Shown piece after piece: positions 53,798-64,000 of a DNA stretch of 64,000 nucleotides. Below the pieces are notes generated by a model. It was not told where the DNA came from. It saw only the letters and a program-made list of their open reading frames with translations, and did not search any database. A program made the position numbers and the translations under genes. Source of the DNA: Agreia sp. PsM10 (GTDB lineage Bacteria; Actinomycetota; Actinomycetes; Actinomycetales; Microbacteriaceae); contig NZ_JARUXC010000002.1 in the NCBI RefSeq assembly GCF_030433855.1, positions 1-64,000 on the forward strand. Direction: 5' to 3'. Position 1 is the first letter of the stretch, and each line of letters opens with the position of its first letter.

Positions 53798-55828
53798 ACG
53801 CTCCTCGGCGAGCTCGGCGAGGCTGTTCAGGATGGCGCGGGCGACCTTGTCGTTCTCGCGGAACGAGATCGCATTGGTGCGCGGGCGCGAGAACGCCCCC
53901 ACGAACGGAGAGTTCGTGTACGGTCCGATCGCGTACTGGCGCGAGGAGTGCGAACCGCCCGCACTCACCAGCCGGGTGTCGAGCTGCCGCACCGACAGCC
54001 TCCCCGTGCTGGCCGAGTACGCTCCGTCGCTCACGATCTCCTCGAGGCCGGCGCCGCTCGAGACCAGCGACCTCAACAGCTCGTTGTCGCTGCGCGAGAT
54101 CGCGGTCTCGGGCAGCCGCGCATCCACCAGGGCGCTCGCGGTGACGGTCGCCGGCGTCGTGGCGCTGCCCGCGCGGAAGATGCCCTCGTTCTCGTCGGCC
54201 TCCACCCAGATTCCGGCGCCGAGGAACTCGACGATGCCCGCCTCCGACAGGGCGACGAGCTCCTCGAGCCGGTGCGCGGGCGGCCCGCTGGCGATGAAGC
54301 TGAAGTAGCCGAGCCACCAGCCGTGGATGTCGCGCACCCGCGACTGAGCGGTCCACTTGGGCGAGTCCACGATGTCCGACAGGGTGAAGAGGCTCGTGAG
54401 AAGAGCGATGAACAGGCCGAGCGTGGCGCTGTGCTCCGGCCTGGTGCGCAGCTGCAGGTCTGTGCGGATGTAGTCGCGCACGAGCTCCTGCAGCTCGCCC
54501 GGGTCGGCGACGAGGGCGCCGCCGAGAGGGCGGTCGAGCTCCGGCAGGAAGAGCCTGTCGTCGGCGTAGGCGACCGTGCCCTCGACCAGGTCGACGAAGG
54601 TCTGCGCGTCACGGGCGATGTGCTCGTCTTCGCCCTCGAACGACGGGATCGCGTGGCCGCGCGGTGTACTGTCGGCGACATCGATGTGCGGCGCGGCCAG
54701 CAGCAGCGCCCGCGGGTCGAGCCGGTCGAAGACCTGAACGAACGCATCCCAGCTCGACTCCACCCGCTCGGGGTGTCCGGTGAACAGCTCGCGGTAGTAC
54801 CCCCACAGCATGTCCTTCGCGATGAGCGGCCACACGTCGACGCTGAGATCGAGCGACGGAAGCGACTCCTCGAGCGAGCGGGCCACGGCCGGCGTGAAGT
54901 ACCGGGTCTCGGGGCGCTCGCCCACCAGCGTCGACGAGATCTTCGAGTGGTACGGCACCCCACGGCGCGATCCGAAGTACAGCCGCGGCTCGAGCCCCGA
55001 CGCCGTATACCGCAGCACTCCGTCGTCGCCGCGATCGAAGCGGCCGCCCCGGCCCTCGGTGAGCAGCACCGTGAGGTCGACGGCCGCGAGGCCCATGCCG
55101 CGCACGATCACGCGCTGGCCGGGAACGATCGCGCGGGTGTCGGCATCCGCCGTGAACGCCGGGGGCAGATAGAACAGCTCGCGGCGACGGGCGAAGTCGA
55201 TGAGATCGGCGTGCTCCGGCTCGGCCTCGGCCCCGGTGTGGCCGAGCGAGTACAGCACCACGTCGGCCGCGATCGAGACGCCGTCGTCGAGCCGGATGCG
55301 ATGGGTCGGCCCCTCGTCGACGGTCTCGACGGCGGATGCCCGGTGCACGACGACCGTGACGGTCGCGGGAAGAAGACCCACGGCATCCTCGAAGAACCAG
55401 CTGAGGTAGAGGCTCTGCAGGCGGCGCGTGGGAAAGCTCGCGGGCGACAGGTTCTCGATCTCCTGGCGGAGGCGCGCATCGACGCGGGGGATCGCGATCT
55501 CGCCCGCGTTCACGAGGCCGGCCCACTCGATGAGCGACGGGCCGGGCCGCACCGGTCCCTCGATCGTCGACGACTCGTCGGTGAACATCGTGACGTCGGC
55601 CGCCATGGAGTTGAGCTTGAGAAGAGGGGACTGCGCGTAACGCCAGATGCGGCCGGGGCCGGCCGGATGCGGGTCGATCACGTGGATGACGATCCGTGCG
55701 TCGGCGACCCACAGCTCGGGGAGGTTGGCGGCGAGCCGCTCGAGAACGCCGGCTCCGCGAGGGCCGCCGCCGATGAGGGCGACGTGGAGCTCGGGCGAAG
55801 CGGCTGAGGAGTGGTGCGCGTGCGACAT
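53726..55828 (-). CDS. FAD/NAD(P)-binding flavoprotein, NAD_binding_9 type
   Basis: This 700-aa flavoprotein has an N-terminal nucleotide motif (VALIGGGPRGAGVLERLAANL) and a second dinucleotide motif (VIVRGMGLAAVDLTVLLTEG), typical of the FAD-NAD(P)-binding domain family. The substrate is unknown. The last ~18 residues (ARSSGATRPAPSSPALIE) come from the family B repeat, so the original stop was probably lost. It is divergent from the LLM monooxygenase operon across a 161-bp gap and may supply reduced flavin or act on the same compounds. Confidence 0.85.
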   Translation of the reverse strand: MSHAHHSSAASPELHVALIGGGPRGAGVLERLAANLPELWVADARIVIHVIDPHPAGPGRIWRYAQSPLLKLNSMAADVTMFTDESSTIEGPVRPGPSLIEWAGLVNAGEIAIPRVDARLRQEIENLSPASFPTRRLQSLYLSWFFEDAVGLLPATVTVVVHRASAVETVDEGPTHRIRLDDGVSIAADVVLYSLGHTGAEAEPEHADLIDFARRRELFYLPPAFTADADTRAIVPGQRVIVRGMGLAAVDLTVLLTEGRGGRFDRGDDGVLRYTASGLEPRLYFGSRRGVPYHSKISSTLVGERPETRYFTPAVARSLEESLPSLDLSVDVWPLIAKDMLWGYYRELFTGHPERVESSWDAFVQVFDRLDPRALLLAAPHIDVADSTPRGHAIPSFEGEDEHIARDAQTFVDLVEGTVAYADDRLFLPELDRPLGGALVADPGELQELVRDYIRTDLQLRTRPEHSATLGLFIALLTSLFTLSDIVDSPKWTAQSRVRDIHGWWLGYFSFIASGPPAHRLEELVALSEAGIVEFLGAGIWVEADENEGIFRAGSATTPATVTASALVDARLPETAISRSDNELLRSLVSSGAGLEEIVSDGAYSASTGRLSVRQLDTRLVSAGGSHSSRQYAIGPYTNSPFVGAFSRPRTNAISFRENDKVARAILNSLAELAEERGLDTPARSSGATRPAPSSPALIE

Positions 55829-55989
55829 CCCACAACCGTCGACGTTTCGTCCATCGAAATCGAGGAATGTGACCCCGCATGACGACGTGACGAATTGTGA
55901 ACGAAATCGCTTGGCCGGCTTGCGCGAGCCCACCTAACGTCTCTCCAACGCGACACGGCCCGTGTCGAGACCATGAGAAGGAGGCAGAC

Positions 55990-57132
55990 ATGCCCATCGA
56001 ATTCCTCGGCATCGCCGGGCTCAATGACGGCGGCGAGACCCAGTCGCGTTCCGGCGCCAGTTTCGACAAGGACTACACGCTGCGGTTCGCCCGAGCGCAT
56101 GAGGACAACGGCTGGGATCGCATCCTCTTCGCCTACCACTCGGGCTCGCCCGACCCGGCGACCGCGGCGGCCTACATCGCGTCGAAGCTCGATCACCTCA
56201 AGATCCTGCTCGCGCACCGGCCGAACGTGTCGTACCCCACCTATGCGGCGAAGGTCTTCGCGACGCTCGACCAGATCAGCGACGGACGCCTGAACGTGCA
56301 CGTCATCACGGGCGGATCGACGGCCGACCAGGCCGCGGAGGGCGACTTCCTCACCAAGGACGAGCGCTACGCCCGCACCGGCGAATACATCCAGATCGTG
56401 AAGAAGGCGTGGACCAGCCGCGAGCCGTTCAGCTTCGACGGGGCGCACTATCGCTTCGATGACTTCGTCAGCGACATCTGGCCGGCGCAGCAGCCCCGCC
56501 CGCAGATCTCGTTCGGCGGCTCCAGCGACGCGGCGTATCGCATCGGTGCGGCCGACGCCGACATCTACGCGCTGTGGGGCGAGCCGCTGGCGAACACCGC
56601 CGAGCAGATCGAGCGCATCACGGTCGAGGCGCTCGCGGCCGGACGCACCGAGCGGCCCCGCATCCAGGTCGCGTTCCGTCCGATCCTCGGCGCCACCGAG
56701 GAACTGGCGTGGAAGAAGGCAGAGGAGATCCTCGGAAAGATCGAGGCACGGCAGGCTCAGGCGGCGCCGAACTCGTTCGTCGGAGATCTGAAGAACCCCG
56801 AGAACGCCGGATCGCAGCGGCTGCTCTCGATCGCGAGCCAGGGCGACCGCTTCGACCGGGCGCTGTGGACCAGGCCCGCCGCGGCATCCGGCGGTCGGGG
56901 CAACTCGAACGCCCTCGTCGGCACACCCGAGACGGTGGCCGCCGCTCTGCTCGACTACATCGACCTCGGAGTCGACATCATCTCGGCGCGCGGCTACGAC
57001 TTCGTGAACGACACCATCGACTTCGGCCGCTATGTCATTCCGCTGGTGCGCGACGAGGTCGCGAAGCGCGACGCGGCCGCCGCGAGCACGTCCTCTGCAG
57101 CCGGGCCGGAGGCGTCCCGTGACGCTGCATGA
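55990..57132 (+). CDS. LLM-class FMN-dependent monooxygenase, SsuD-like
   Basis: This flavin-dependent TIM-barrel oxygenase has 380 aa. It is of the alkanesulfonate monooxygenase type: the stretches SYPTYAAKVFATLDQISDGRLNVHV and QISFGGSSDAAYRIGA match this family. It probably cleaves C-S or related bonds using FMNH2 from a partner reductase. GGAGG precedes the ATG. It is the first gene of an operon with an acetyltransferase-permease fusion, an ATPase and a binding protein, overlapping the next gene by 14 nt. Confidence 0.92.
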   Translation: MPIEFLGIAGLNDGGETQSRSGASFDKDYTLRFARAHEDNGWDRILFAYHSGSPDPATAAAYIASKLDHLKILLAHRPNVSYPTYAAKVFATLDQISDGRLNVHVITGGSTADQAAEGDFLTKDERYARTGEYIQIVKKAWTSREPFSFDGAHYRFDDFVSDIWPAQQPRPQISFGGSSDAAYRIGAADADIYALWGEPLANTAEQIERITVEALAAGRTERPRIQVAFRPILGATEELAWKKAEEILGKIEARQAQAAPNSFVGDLKNPENAGSQRLLSIASQGDRFDRALWTRPAAASGGRGNSNALVGTPETVAAALLDYIDLGVDIISARGYDFVNDTIDFGRYVIPLVRDEVAKRDAAAASTSSAAGPEASRDAA

Positions 57133-58785
57133 GCACACCGTGCAGGTGACCGACCGCTTCGTCTACGTCGCGGCCGACGACGTGCTCGCCGAGCCCCTTC
57201 TGCGTGAACTCGAGCAGGAGTACGACGCCCGCTACGGCGAGTTCTTCGGAGAGAAGGCGTCGGCCGAGATCCGGCGCTATCCGGTCGAGGCGTTCTCGGC
57301 TGAGCAGGGCGGAGCGTTCGTGCTGCTGCTTCGCGGCGGCGTGCCCATCGCCGGCGGCGCCTACAAGAGATTCGACGATCGCACGGCCGAGCTGAAGCGC
57401 ATCTGGACCTCGTCGGCGCACCGCCGCCAGGGACTGGCCCGCCGCGTCGTGAGAGAGCTCGAAGACGAGGCCGTGCGCCGCGGCTACACACGGGCCTACC
57501 TCACCACCGGTCCTCGCCAGCCCGAGGCGAAGCACCTCTACTTCCAGACCGGCTACACGCCGCTCTTCGACACCACGCTCGACCCCGAAGAGGTGATCGT
57601 GCACGGGTTCGCCAAGAGCCTGGATGACGAGCCGCTCGACGTGGCCGGCATCACGACGGCCCATGACGAGAGTCTCGCCGTGCGTTCCCTGAGCCGGTCG
57701 AACCGTTCCCTGAGCCCGTCGAAGGGAGACGACCGTTCCCTGAGCCTGTCGAAGGGGGATAAGCCCTTCGACAACCTCAGGGAATGGCGATCGGACGAGC
57801 CCTTCGACAAGCTCAGGGAACGGGCCGTGAAGGTCGTGCCCACTCGGCACTGGTGGCGGTGGGTGCTCAGCGCGCTCGTCGCGTTCGTCGTGCTGCAGTT
57901 CGTGTGGTCGCTCTTCACGAACCAGCAGTACGAGTGGAACGTCTTCGCCGAGTACTTCTTCTCGCAGTCGGTGCTGAACAGCCTCGGCGTGACCCTGGGT
58001 CTGACGGTCGTGTCGGTCATCGGAGGATTCATCCTCGGAGCCGTGCTCGCGAACTTCCGGCTCTCGAAATCACCACTGCTCAGCGGTGCCGCCTACGCCT
58101 ACATCTGGTTCTTCCGCTCGGTGCCGCTGCTGGTGCAGATCCTCGTCTGGTACAACCTCGGCTACCTCTATCCGACGCTGGGGCTCGGAACCCCGTTCAC
58201 CACGGACTTCTGGCTGGTCGAGTTCTCGACCACCACGCTGATCACCGCGTTCGCCGCGGCGACCATCGGACTCACGCTGCACCAGGCCGCCTATTTCGCC
58301 GAGATCATTCGCGGCGGCATCCTGTCGGTCGACCAGGGTCAGCTCGAAGCCTCGGCCGCCCTCGGGCTGCCACGCCGGGTGCGGTTCTTCCGCATCATCC
58401 TGCCGCAGGCTGCCCGAGCCATTCTGCCGAACTTCTTCAACGAGGTCATCGGTCTCGTGAAGGGCACCTCGGTGGTGTTCGTCGTGGCGCTGCCCGAACT
58501 GTTCTACACGGTTCAGGTCATCTACAACCGCAACCAGCGGGTCATTCCCCTGCTGCTCGTGGCGGTGGTCTGGTACGCGATCATCACGACCGTGCTCTCG
58601 ATCATCCAGTTCTACGTCGAGCGGCACTACGCCCGCGGGGCGCATCGCGAGCTGCCGCCCACACCCATCCAGCGGGCCACGGCCTGGGTGAAACAGCAGT
58701 GGGCCCGCCTCGGCGACGACACGACCGGCGACCCGCTCGCCGCAGAGAAGAACCGACGACACGACACCATCCTGGGGAGCGGATC

Positions 58786-58789
<4 letters not shown>
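57119..58789 (+). CDS. GNAT acetyltransferase fused in frame to amino-acid ABC permease
   Basis: The start at GTG 57119 follows GGAGG and overlaps the LLM gene. Residues 1-175 are a GNAT domain (HRRQGLARRVVRELEDEA, acetyl-CoA site). Residues 240-556 are a HisM-type ABC permease with the EAA loop GQLEASAALGLPRRVRFF. Residues 189-235 are the translation of five family A repeat copies (RSLSPSKG, PFDKLRE and similar). The two parts are usually separate genes, so repeat insertion may have fused them. It may instead be two genes with an unrecognised frame break. Confidence 0.85.
57683..57822. repeat. Five family A repeats inside the GNAT-permease gene
   Basis: Three reverse-oriented copies followed by two forward copies run through the coding sequence without a stop and keep the frame. 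They encode a Ser-rich then Asp/Leu/Arg-rich linker. Confidence 0.92.
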
Positions 58790-59619
<830 letters not shown>

Positions 59620-59698
59620 CGATTCGTCACAGCCCGAGCACCCCAGCATCACTCCACCGCTCCATCACAGCATCACTCCAGAGAGGCACCACCAGATC

Positions 59699-60727
59699 AT
59701 GGCAATAAACAAGAAGCAGATCGGGGTCATCGTCGGCGCAGTCGTCGTCGTGGCCCTGGCCGGAGGCGGCATCGCCCTCGCCGCCAACGCGAACAGCTCG
59801 ACCTCGGCCGACGTCAAGCCGACCGGTTCGACAGAGGATCAGGTCGCCGCTGCGACCTCGTTCGACCTCACGTCGAAGAATGCCGACGACCGGCCGAGCA
59901 TCGACCCCGTCGCCGACGCCGTCGCATCCCTCGAGGCGAGCGGCTTCCAGCCGATCGAACCCGGCAAGCTCACCGTCGCCCAGACCGTCGCGAGCGGCGC
60001 CCCGCCCCTGGTCTTCGCGGCATCCGACGACAACACCACGGCGCTGGGAAGCGAAGCCGACTTCGCCGCCCTCGTCGCCGACGGACTGGGCCTCGAGTAC
60101 AACCCGGTCTCGGTCGACTGGGCCGACTGGCCGCTGGGAATCCAGTCGGGCAAGTACGACATCATCCTCAACAACGTGACGGTCACCGAGGAGCGCAAGG
60201 AGCTGTACGACTTCGCCAGCTACCGGGTCGACCTGCTCGGCTTCTATGTGAAGGCCGACAGCGACATCGCATCGATCGAGGAGGCCAAGGACATCTCCGG
60301 GCTCACCATCATCGTGGGATCGGGAACCAACCAGGAGAAGATCCTGCTCGCCTGGAACGAGGAGCTCACCGCCGCAGGCGAGAAGCCCGCCGAGCTCGTG
60401 TACTACAACGACACCGCGGCGGCGAACCTCGCGATTCAGTCGGGTCGGGCGGACGCGTACTTCGAGCCCAACGCGACCGGCGCCTACGCCGCGGCCTCGA
60501 CGGGAGACACGAAGCTCGTCGGCACCATCAGCGGCGGATGGCCCCAGACGGCCGACATCGCGGCGGCCACCAAGAAGGGCAACGGCCTGATCGACGCCGT
60601 GAACATCGTGCTCAACGCCGCGATCGACGGCGGCGAGTACCAGGAGGTGCTCGACCGTTGGGGCCTCGACAGCGAGTCGATCCCGACGAGCCAGGTCAAC
60701 CCTCCCGGACTGCCGAAGACCGACTAG
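59699..60727 (+). CDS. Amino-acid ABC transporter substrate-binding protein, family 3
   Basis: This 342-aa extracellular binding protein (SBP_bac_3) has a hydrophobic N-terminus (GVIVGAVVVVALAGGGIALA) with no lipobox Cys. It is either a cleaved secreted protein (AANA site) or signal-anchored. Segments such as DIILNNVTVTEERKELYDFASY and RADAYFEPNATGAYA are typical of amino-acid-type binders. With the monooxygenase and acetyltransferase, it suggests uptake of a sulfur-containing amino acid. An inverted pair of family A repeats follows. Confidence 0.9.
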   Translation: MAINKKQIGVIVGAVVVVALAGGGIALAANANSSTSADVKPTGSTEDQVAAATSFDLTSKNADDRPSIDPVADAVASLEASGFQPIEPGKLTVAQTVASGAPPLVFAASDDNTTALGSEADFAALVADGLGLEYNPVSVDWADWPLGIQSGKYDIILNNVTVTEERKELYDFASYRVDLLGFYVKADSDIASIEEAKDISGLTIIVGSGTNQEKILLAWNEELTAAGEKPAELVYYNDTAAANLAIQSGRADAYFEPNATGAYAAASTGDTKLVGTISGGWPQTADIAAATKKGNGLIDAVNIVLNAAIDGGEYQEVLDRWGLDSESIPTSQVNPPGLPKTD

Positions 60728-60738
60728 CTGAACCCGGC

Positions 60739-60789
60739 CCCTTCGACAGGTTCAGGGAACGAAACCCGTTCCCTGAGCCTGTCGAAGGG
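60739..60789. terminator. Inverted pair of family A repeats, operon-end hairpin
   Basis: A forward copy (60739-60761) and a reverse copy (60767-60789) pair with one mismatch around a 5-nt loop. They lie between the binding-protein stop and the convergent GNAT gene. Confidence 0.75.
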
Positions 60790-60800
60790 CTCTTCTCTGC

Positions 60801-61844
60801 TCAGTCGAGGTCGTAGCCGAAGGCCAGGAGGTCGACGAAGAACCCGGGTTCGACCTCGATGCGGCCCTCGCGCTCGGCAAGCCGCACGAAGCCTAGCCGT
60901 TCGTAGAGGCGTTGGGCGCCGACCATCGAGCTTCCGGTGTTCAGAACGACTCGTCGAACGCCGCGGATGCGCGCGAGACCGATCACGTGCTCGGTGAGGG
61001 CCGCCCCGATGCCGCGACCACGCGCATCCGGGGCCACGGCGAGCAACCGGAAGTCGAGCTCGTCGTCACGCGCGACGTCGGACAGGCGCGAGCCCTCGCG
61101 GGGCGTCCAGACGGTTCCGAGGAGTTCGCCGGTCGCCGTGTCCTCGGCCACCCACACCTCGCCGGAGCGGGCCCGGTCGTGCACCTCGACGAGCGACCGG
61201 CGATAGGTCTCTGAAAGCCGGTAGTCGCGGGTGTAGGCCTCGACGGTGAGCCGGGCCACGGCATCCAGTTCGTGCGGCCGGACAAGCCGGATGCGCACGG
61301 GCGCGACATCGTCGAACGCGTAGCGGTAGACCTGGGGCGTGCCGATGCCGGTCTCGGTGCCGAGTTCGCGAGCGACGACCCGCTCGAATCCGGCGCGCAG
61401 GTAGTTGCGCTGCGCGGTGTGGTTGAGGGGGCCGGTGTCGAGCACGAGCCCCGGCACGCCCCAGCTGCGGGCCAGGTCGATGGATGCCTGCACCAGCGCC
61501 TGCGCGACGCCGCGACCCCGGGCGGCCGGGTCTACGGCGACGAGGCGCAGCTCGGCTTCGCCGTCGCGCGCCTGCCGTGAGATCGGGTTCTCGGCCCGAG
61601 TGACCGTGGCGGTGCCGAGGAGCCTGTTCGTGTCGTCTTCGACGGCGACGAGCAGTCCGCCGTCGCCGGCGCGGGCACCCGCGTCGCGCTCGAGGGCGAC
61701 GCGTTCCGGTCGGCGGGGCAGGTGGGCGTAGGGGCCGGTGGCGAAGCCGAGCGAGGTGAGTTCGCCGGTGGCCTCGTACTCGTCTTCTCGCGCCTGCCGC
61801 ACAGTGAAGGCGAGTTCGGGCTGGGTTTCAAGCGGTTCGGACAC
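60801..61844 (-). CDS. Tandem GNAT acetyltransferase
   Basis: This 347-aa protein has two complete GNAT domains in tandem. The acetyl-CoA-binding motifs are DPAARGRGVAQALV in the first half and APDARGRGIGAALTEHV in the second. The two-domain layout resembles mycothiol synthase MshD, but key MshD features were not checked. GTG at 61844 is the start. It is convergent with the ABC operon and has no clear functional partner. Confidence 0.85.
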   Translation of the reverse strand: MSEPLETQPELAFTVRQAREDEYEATGELTSLGFATGPYAHLPRRPERVALERDAGARAGDGGLLVAVEDDTNRLLGTATVTRAENPISRQARDGEAELRLVAVDPAARGRGVAQALVQASIDLARSWGVPGLVLDTGPLNHTAQRNYLRAGFERVVARELGTETGIGTPQVYRYAFDDVAPVRIRLVRPHELDAVARLTVEAYTRDYRLSETYRRSLVEVHDRARSGEVWVAEDTATGELLGTVWTPREGSRLSDVARDDELDFRLLAVAPDARGRGIGAALTEHVIGLARIRGVRRVVLNTGSSMVGAQRLYERLGFVRLAEREGRIEVEPGFFVDLLAFGYDLD

Positions 61845-61890
61845 CAGTCGAGACTACGAGATCCGACCTGACAGAGAGGAATCGCAGACC

Positions 61891-61913
61891 CGTTCCCTGA
61901 GCCTGTCGAAGGG
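61891..61913. repeat. Single family A repeat
   Basis: One copy (reverse orientation; core CCCTGAGCCTGTCGAAGGG) lies 47 bp upstream of the GNAT start. Confidence 0.9.
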
Positions 61914-62042
61914 CAGTCCACTCAGTCACGACTACTCCTCCACAGGGTGCCCTTTCGGTGGGTTATCCACAGGCGTAACCCCTGATCAAGAACCGATTGT
62001 CGTGATCGATCCGATGTCGGTGGTCACTGTTTGACTTCTCCT

Positions 62043-63341
62043 ATGACACCAGCCGATATCCCTCCCGAGCAGTCACCATATGTGGTGGCACTCGAGCGAA
62101 TAGCCGCCCGTGACAGACAGATAGCCGAGCTGTCTGCGTTGCGGGCCACCGACGTGCACGACGCCTGGCAGCTGCTGCTGGCCGACGCCCCGCACGATCA
62201 GTCCACGGCAGGCCCACAGTGGTCGCCGCGACGAGTGGCCGAGGTGGAGTTCTTCACCGAGGTCGCCATGCTCACCCACCGCACCGAGTACCGTGCCCGC
62301 ACCCTGGCAGACACCGCGATCGCGTTGGTATCGAAACTCCCGGCATCGTTCGCCGTGCTCGCCGCGGGGGAGATGTCCCAGGAGCATGCGACGGTGATCG
62401 CGGTCCACTCCGACGGCTTGGAGGGGGAGGCGCTCGAGAAGTACGACAGCCGCATGGCAAAACTCGCTCCCGCCCTCACCTACAAGCAACTCGAGTACCG
62501 CGCGCGTTCGCAGGCCCAGACCGCGAACCCGAAGACGGTGGTCGAGCAGGTTGAGAAGGCAGTCAAGACGAGGCGCGTCACGGTCGACCCAGGCAAGGAT
62601 GGCATGGCCTACCTCACCCTGTTCGCCCCGGCCCCTGAGATCTACACGATCGCGAACCGGGCAATGGTGTTGGCGAAGGGTCTGAAAGCGGGCGGTGACC
62701 CGCGTAGCATCACCCAACTGCGCGTCGATGTCCTCACCGACCTCACGCTGAACGGGGAACCATCGATCCCGGGTGCAACACAGGGCATCCGGGGCCGGGT
62801 GCATGTGATGGTCCCCGCGATGACGCTGCTCGGTGTGGGGGAAGAGCCGGCGATCCTCCGCGGGTACGGCCCGATCGACCCGGTCACCGCGGCACGGCTG
62901 ACCGCCGATGCGACCTCGTGGCGGCGCATCCTGACCGACCCGATCACGGGCCGCATCCTGCAGGTGAGCCCAACTGACTACCGGCCGACGCAGGAGATGC
63001 GTGACCACGCCACCCTGGTGCATCCGTACTGCGTGTTCGGCGGCTGCGCCGACGACTCCGTCGGGGCCGACATCGACCACACCGTCGACTTCGCGGCCGC
63101 GGGACTGACTGAAGACGACAACCTCGCTCCGCTCTCGCCCACCCATCACCGGGTGAAGCATCACACCCGGTGGCAGATCGAGCAAGGAGAGAACAACACC
63201 CTCAGCTGGACCTCGCCCGCCGGCCTCGTCTACGTCTTCGAACCCCAAGGCATCATGCGACCCGCCCCCGAAGTGCTTATCGACGCGATGACGAAGACCA
63301 CACCGGGGGAGGCGACCACAGAAGAACCCTGCCCCTTCTGA
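62043..63341 (+). CDS. DUF222-HNH endonuclease-like protein
   Basis: This is a 432-aa protein of a family greatly expanded in actinobacteria. An N-terminal DUF222 domain (about 5-300) is followed by an HNH-like nuclease motif: CVFGGC, DIDHTVDF and HHRVKHH (about residues 330-375) with a C-terminal tail. The ATG at 62043 is used; TTG 62031 would add four residues. It lies near a TTATCCACA motif at 61963-61971. Role unknown. Codon use is a little less GC-extreme than its neighbours. Confidence 0.9.
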   Translation: MTPADIPPEQSPYVVALERIAARDRQIAELSALRATDVHDAWQLLLADAPHDQSTAGPQWSPRRVAEVEFFTEVAMLTHRTEYRARTLADTAIALVSKLPASFAVLAAGEMSQEHATVIAVHSDGLEGEALEKYDSRMAKLAPALTYKQLEYRARSQAQTANPKTVVEQVEKAVKTRRVTVDPGKDGMAYLTLFAPAPEIYTIANRAMVLAKGLKAGGDPRSITQLRVDVLTDLTLNGEPSIPGATQGIRGRVHVMVPAMTLLGVGEEPAILRGYGPIDPVTAARLTADATSWRRILTDPITGRILQVSPTDYRPTQEMRDHATLVHPYCVFGGCADDSVGADIDHTVDFAAAGLTEDDNLAPLSPTHHRVKHHTRWQIEQGENNTLSWTSPAGLVYVFEPQGIMRPAPEVLIDAMTKTTPGEATTEEPCPF

Positions 63342-63455
63342 GAATTCTGTCGGCTGCATGCACTTGCAATGCGCGCCGACGCGAACTAGCGTCGCGCTCG
63401 ACCCGCCTCATGCAGAACGAGTGGGCATGAGCAGAAGCAGAAGAGGGAGTCGACG

Positions 63456-64000
63456 ATGGCGACGATTGTTCAGTATTCACGTCTCGGAGGACCGGACGTT
63501 CTGGAGGTCGTCGAGGTTCCGATCCCCGCAGTCTCGGACGGGCAGGTGCTCGTCGAGGTGCAGGCCGTCGGGGTGAACCCCATCGACTCGAAGCTGCGCT
63601 CGGGCAAGCGGCCGACCCCTCCGATCGACGCGCCGCGGCGCGTGGGGTCGGATGCGTCGGGCGTGGTTCTCGAGGTCGGGTCCGGGGTCCACGGCTGGGC
63701 CGCTGGCGACGAGGTCATCGTTCAGGGCGCCACCGGCGCCTACGCGAGCCACCTCGTGCTCGAGCCCTCCACGCTCGTGCGCAAGCCGTCGGTGTGGACC
63801 TGGTCGCAGGCCGCGGCCGTCGGCATTCCCGTGTCGACGGCGTACCAGGCGCTCCGCTCGCTCGGAGTGGGCGAGGGGACCCGCCTGCTCATCCACGGTG
63901 GAACGGGCGGCGTCGGTCAGGCCGCGGTGCAGTTCGCGGTGGCCTGGGGTGCGACGGTGTTCGCCACGGCGAGTCCGTCGAATCACGCTCGGCTGGCCGA
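63456..64000 (+). CDS. Zinc-independent MDR alcohol dehydrogenase / quinone reductase (partial)
   Basis: The 5' 181 codons of a gene cut by the window end. It begins MATIVQYSRLGGPDVL and has the MDR GroES-like catalytic domain (GVNPIDSKLRSG, GSDASGVVLEVG) and the beginning of the NADP Rossmann domain (HGGTGGVGQAAVQFA). No zinc-ligand Cys/His pattern is seen in this part, which fits quinone oxidoreductase-like members. GGGAG precedes the ATG at 63456. Confidence 0.88.
   Translation, partial: MATIVQYSRLGGPDVLEVVEVPIPAVSDGQVLVEVQAVGVNPIDSKLRSGKRPTPPIDAPRRVGSDASGVVLEVGSGVHGWAAGDEVIVQGATGAYASHLVLEPSTLVRKPSVWTWSQAAAVGIPVSTAYQALRSLGVGEGTRLLIHGGTGGVGQAAVQFAVAWGATVFATASPSNHARLA

Noticed and set aside
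62073-63359. Long minus-strand frame opposite the DUF222-HNH gene
   Set aside because: Shadow frame. The plus strand has the HNH motif, and the minus translation is low-complexity.

Overview
The window is a 64 kb stretch of a high-GC actinobacterial chromosome. The best guess is Microbacteriaceae (order Micrococcales). The reasons are very GC-rich codons, many GTG/TTG starts and stop/start overlaps, NrdHIEF-type ribonucleotide reduction, a DUF222-HNH protein, LAxTG-type sorting signals, and interspersed near-palindromes of the type CCCTTCGACAGGCTCAGGG. There are no rRNA or tRNA genes, no CRISPR array and no intact phage. Homology calls are made from motifs and recalled family features, not from searches.

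Layout. 1-8.5 kb: a tandem repeat array, a MacB/FtsX-type ABC exporter divergent from a two-component system, and cell-envelope proteins. 8.6-9.9 kb: rplJ-rplL with an L10 leader and attenuator. 10-15.9 kb: a LacI regulator divergent from an alpha-glucoside-like sugar importer that has no ATPase gene of its own. 15.9-22.3 kb: an ABC exporter, a membrane class III cyclase coupled to an MscS channel with a cyclic-nucleotide-binding fold, and an aquaporin with an unusual selectivity filter. 22.4-24.9 kb: cystathionine beta-synthase and cystathionine gamma-synthase/lyase. 25-30.7 kb: a carboxyethylornithine synthase-like enzyme, a DedA protein, an S9 peptidase and an APC permease. 30.7-34.9 kb: nrdHIEF with candidate NrdR and DnaA boxes. 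34.7-37.0 kb: an AT-richer, roughly 2.1 kb insertion with three unrecognised genes, bounded by two near-identical copies of the nrdF 3' end and terminator. 37-39.3 kb: ribulose monophosphate genes hxlA/hxlB divergent from an ATPase-LuxR hybrid regulator. 39.3-44.3 kb: a lipoprotein, a flavin disulfide oxidoreductase, an MFS drug exporter and a qorR/qorB redox pair. 44.5-49.3 kb: oleA-oleBC-oleD for long-chain olefin synthesis. 49.3-53.5 kb: a phosphatase, a serine hydrolase and an M1 peptidase. 53.7-60.7 kb: a flavoprotein, an LLM monooxygenase, an acetyltransferase fused to an amino-acid ABC permease, an ATPase and a binding protein, together resembling an organosulfur or cysteine-derivative uptake and breakdown cluster. 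60.8-64 kb: a tandem GNAT, a DUF222-HNH protein and a truncated MDR oxidoreductase.

The most interesting items are: (1) the three-gene cassette inserted at the 3' end of nrdF with a duplicated, synonymously diverged gene end; (2) the cyclase/MscS-CNB gene pair, in which both the catalytic and the ligand-binding residues depart from consensus; (3) intergenic-type palindromic repeats read in frame as protein linkers in OleBC and in a GNAT-permease fusion; (4) the aquaporin filter; and (5) the stacked DnaA-box and NrdR-box candidates before nrdH.
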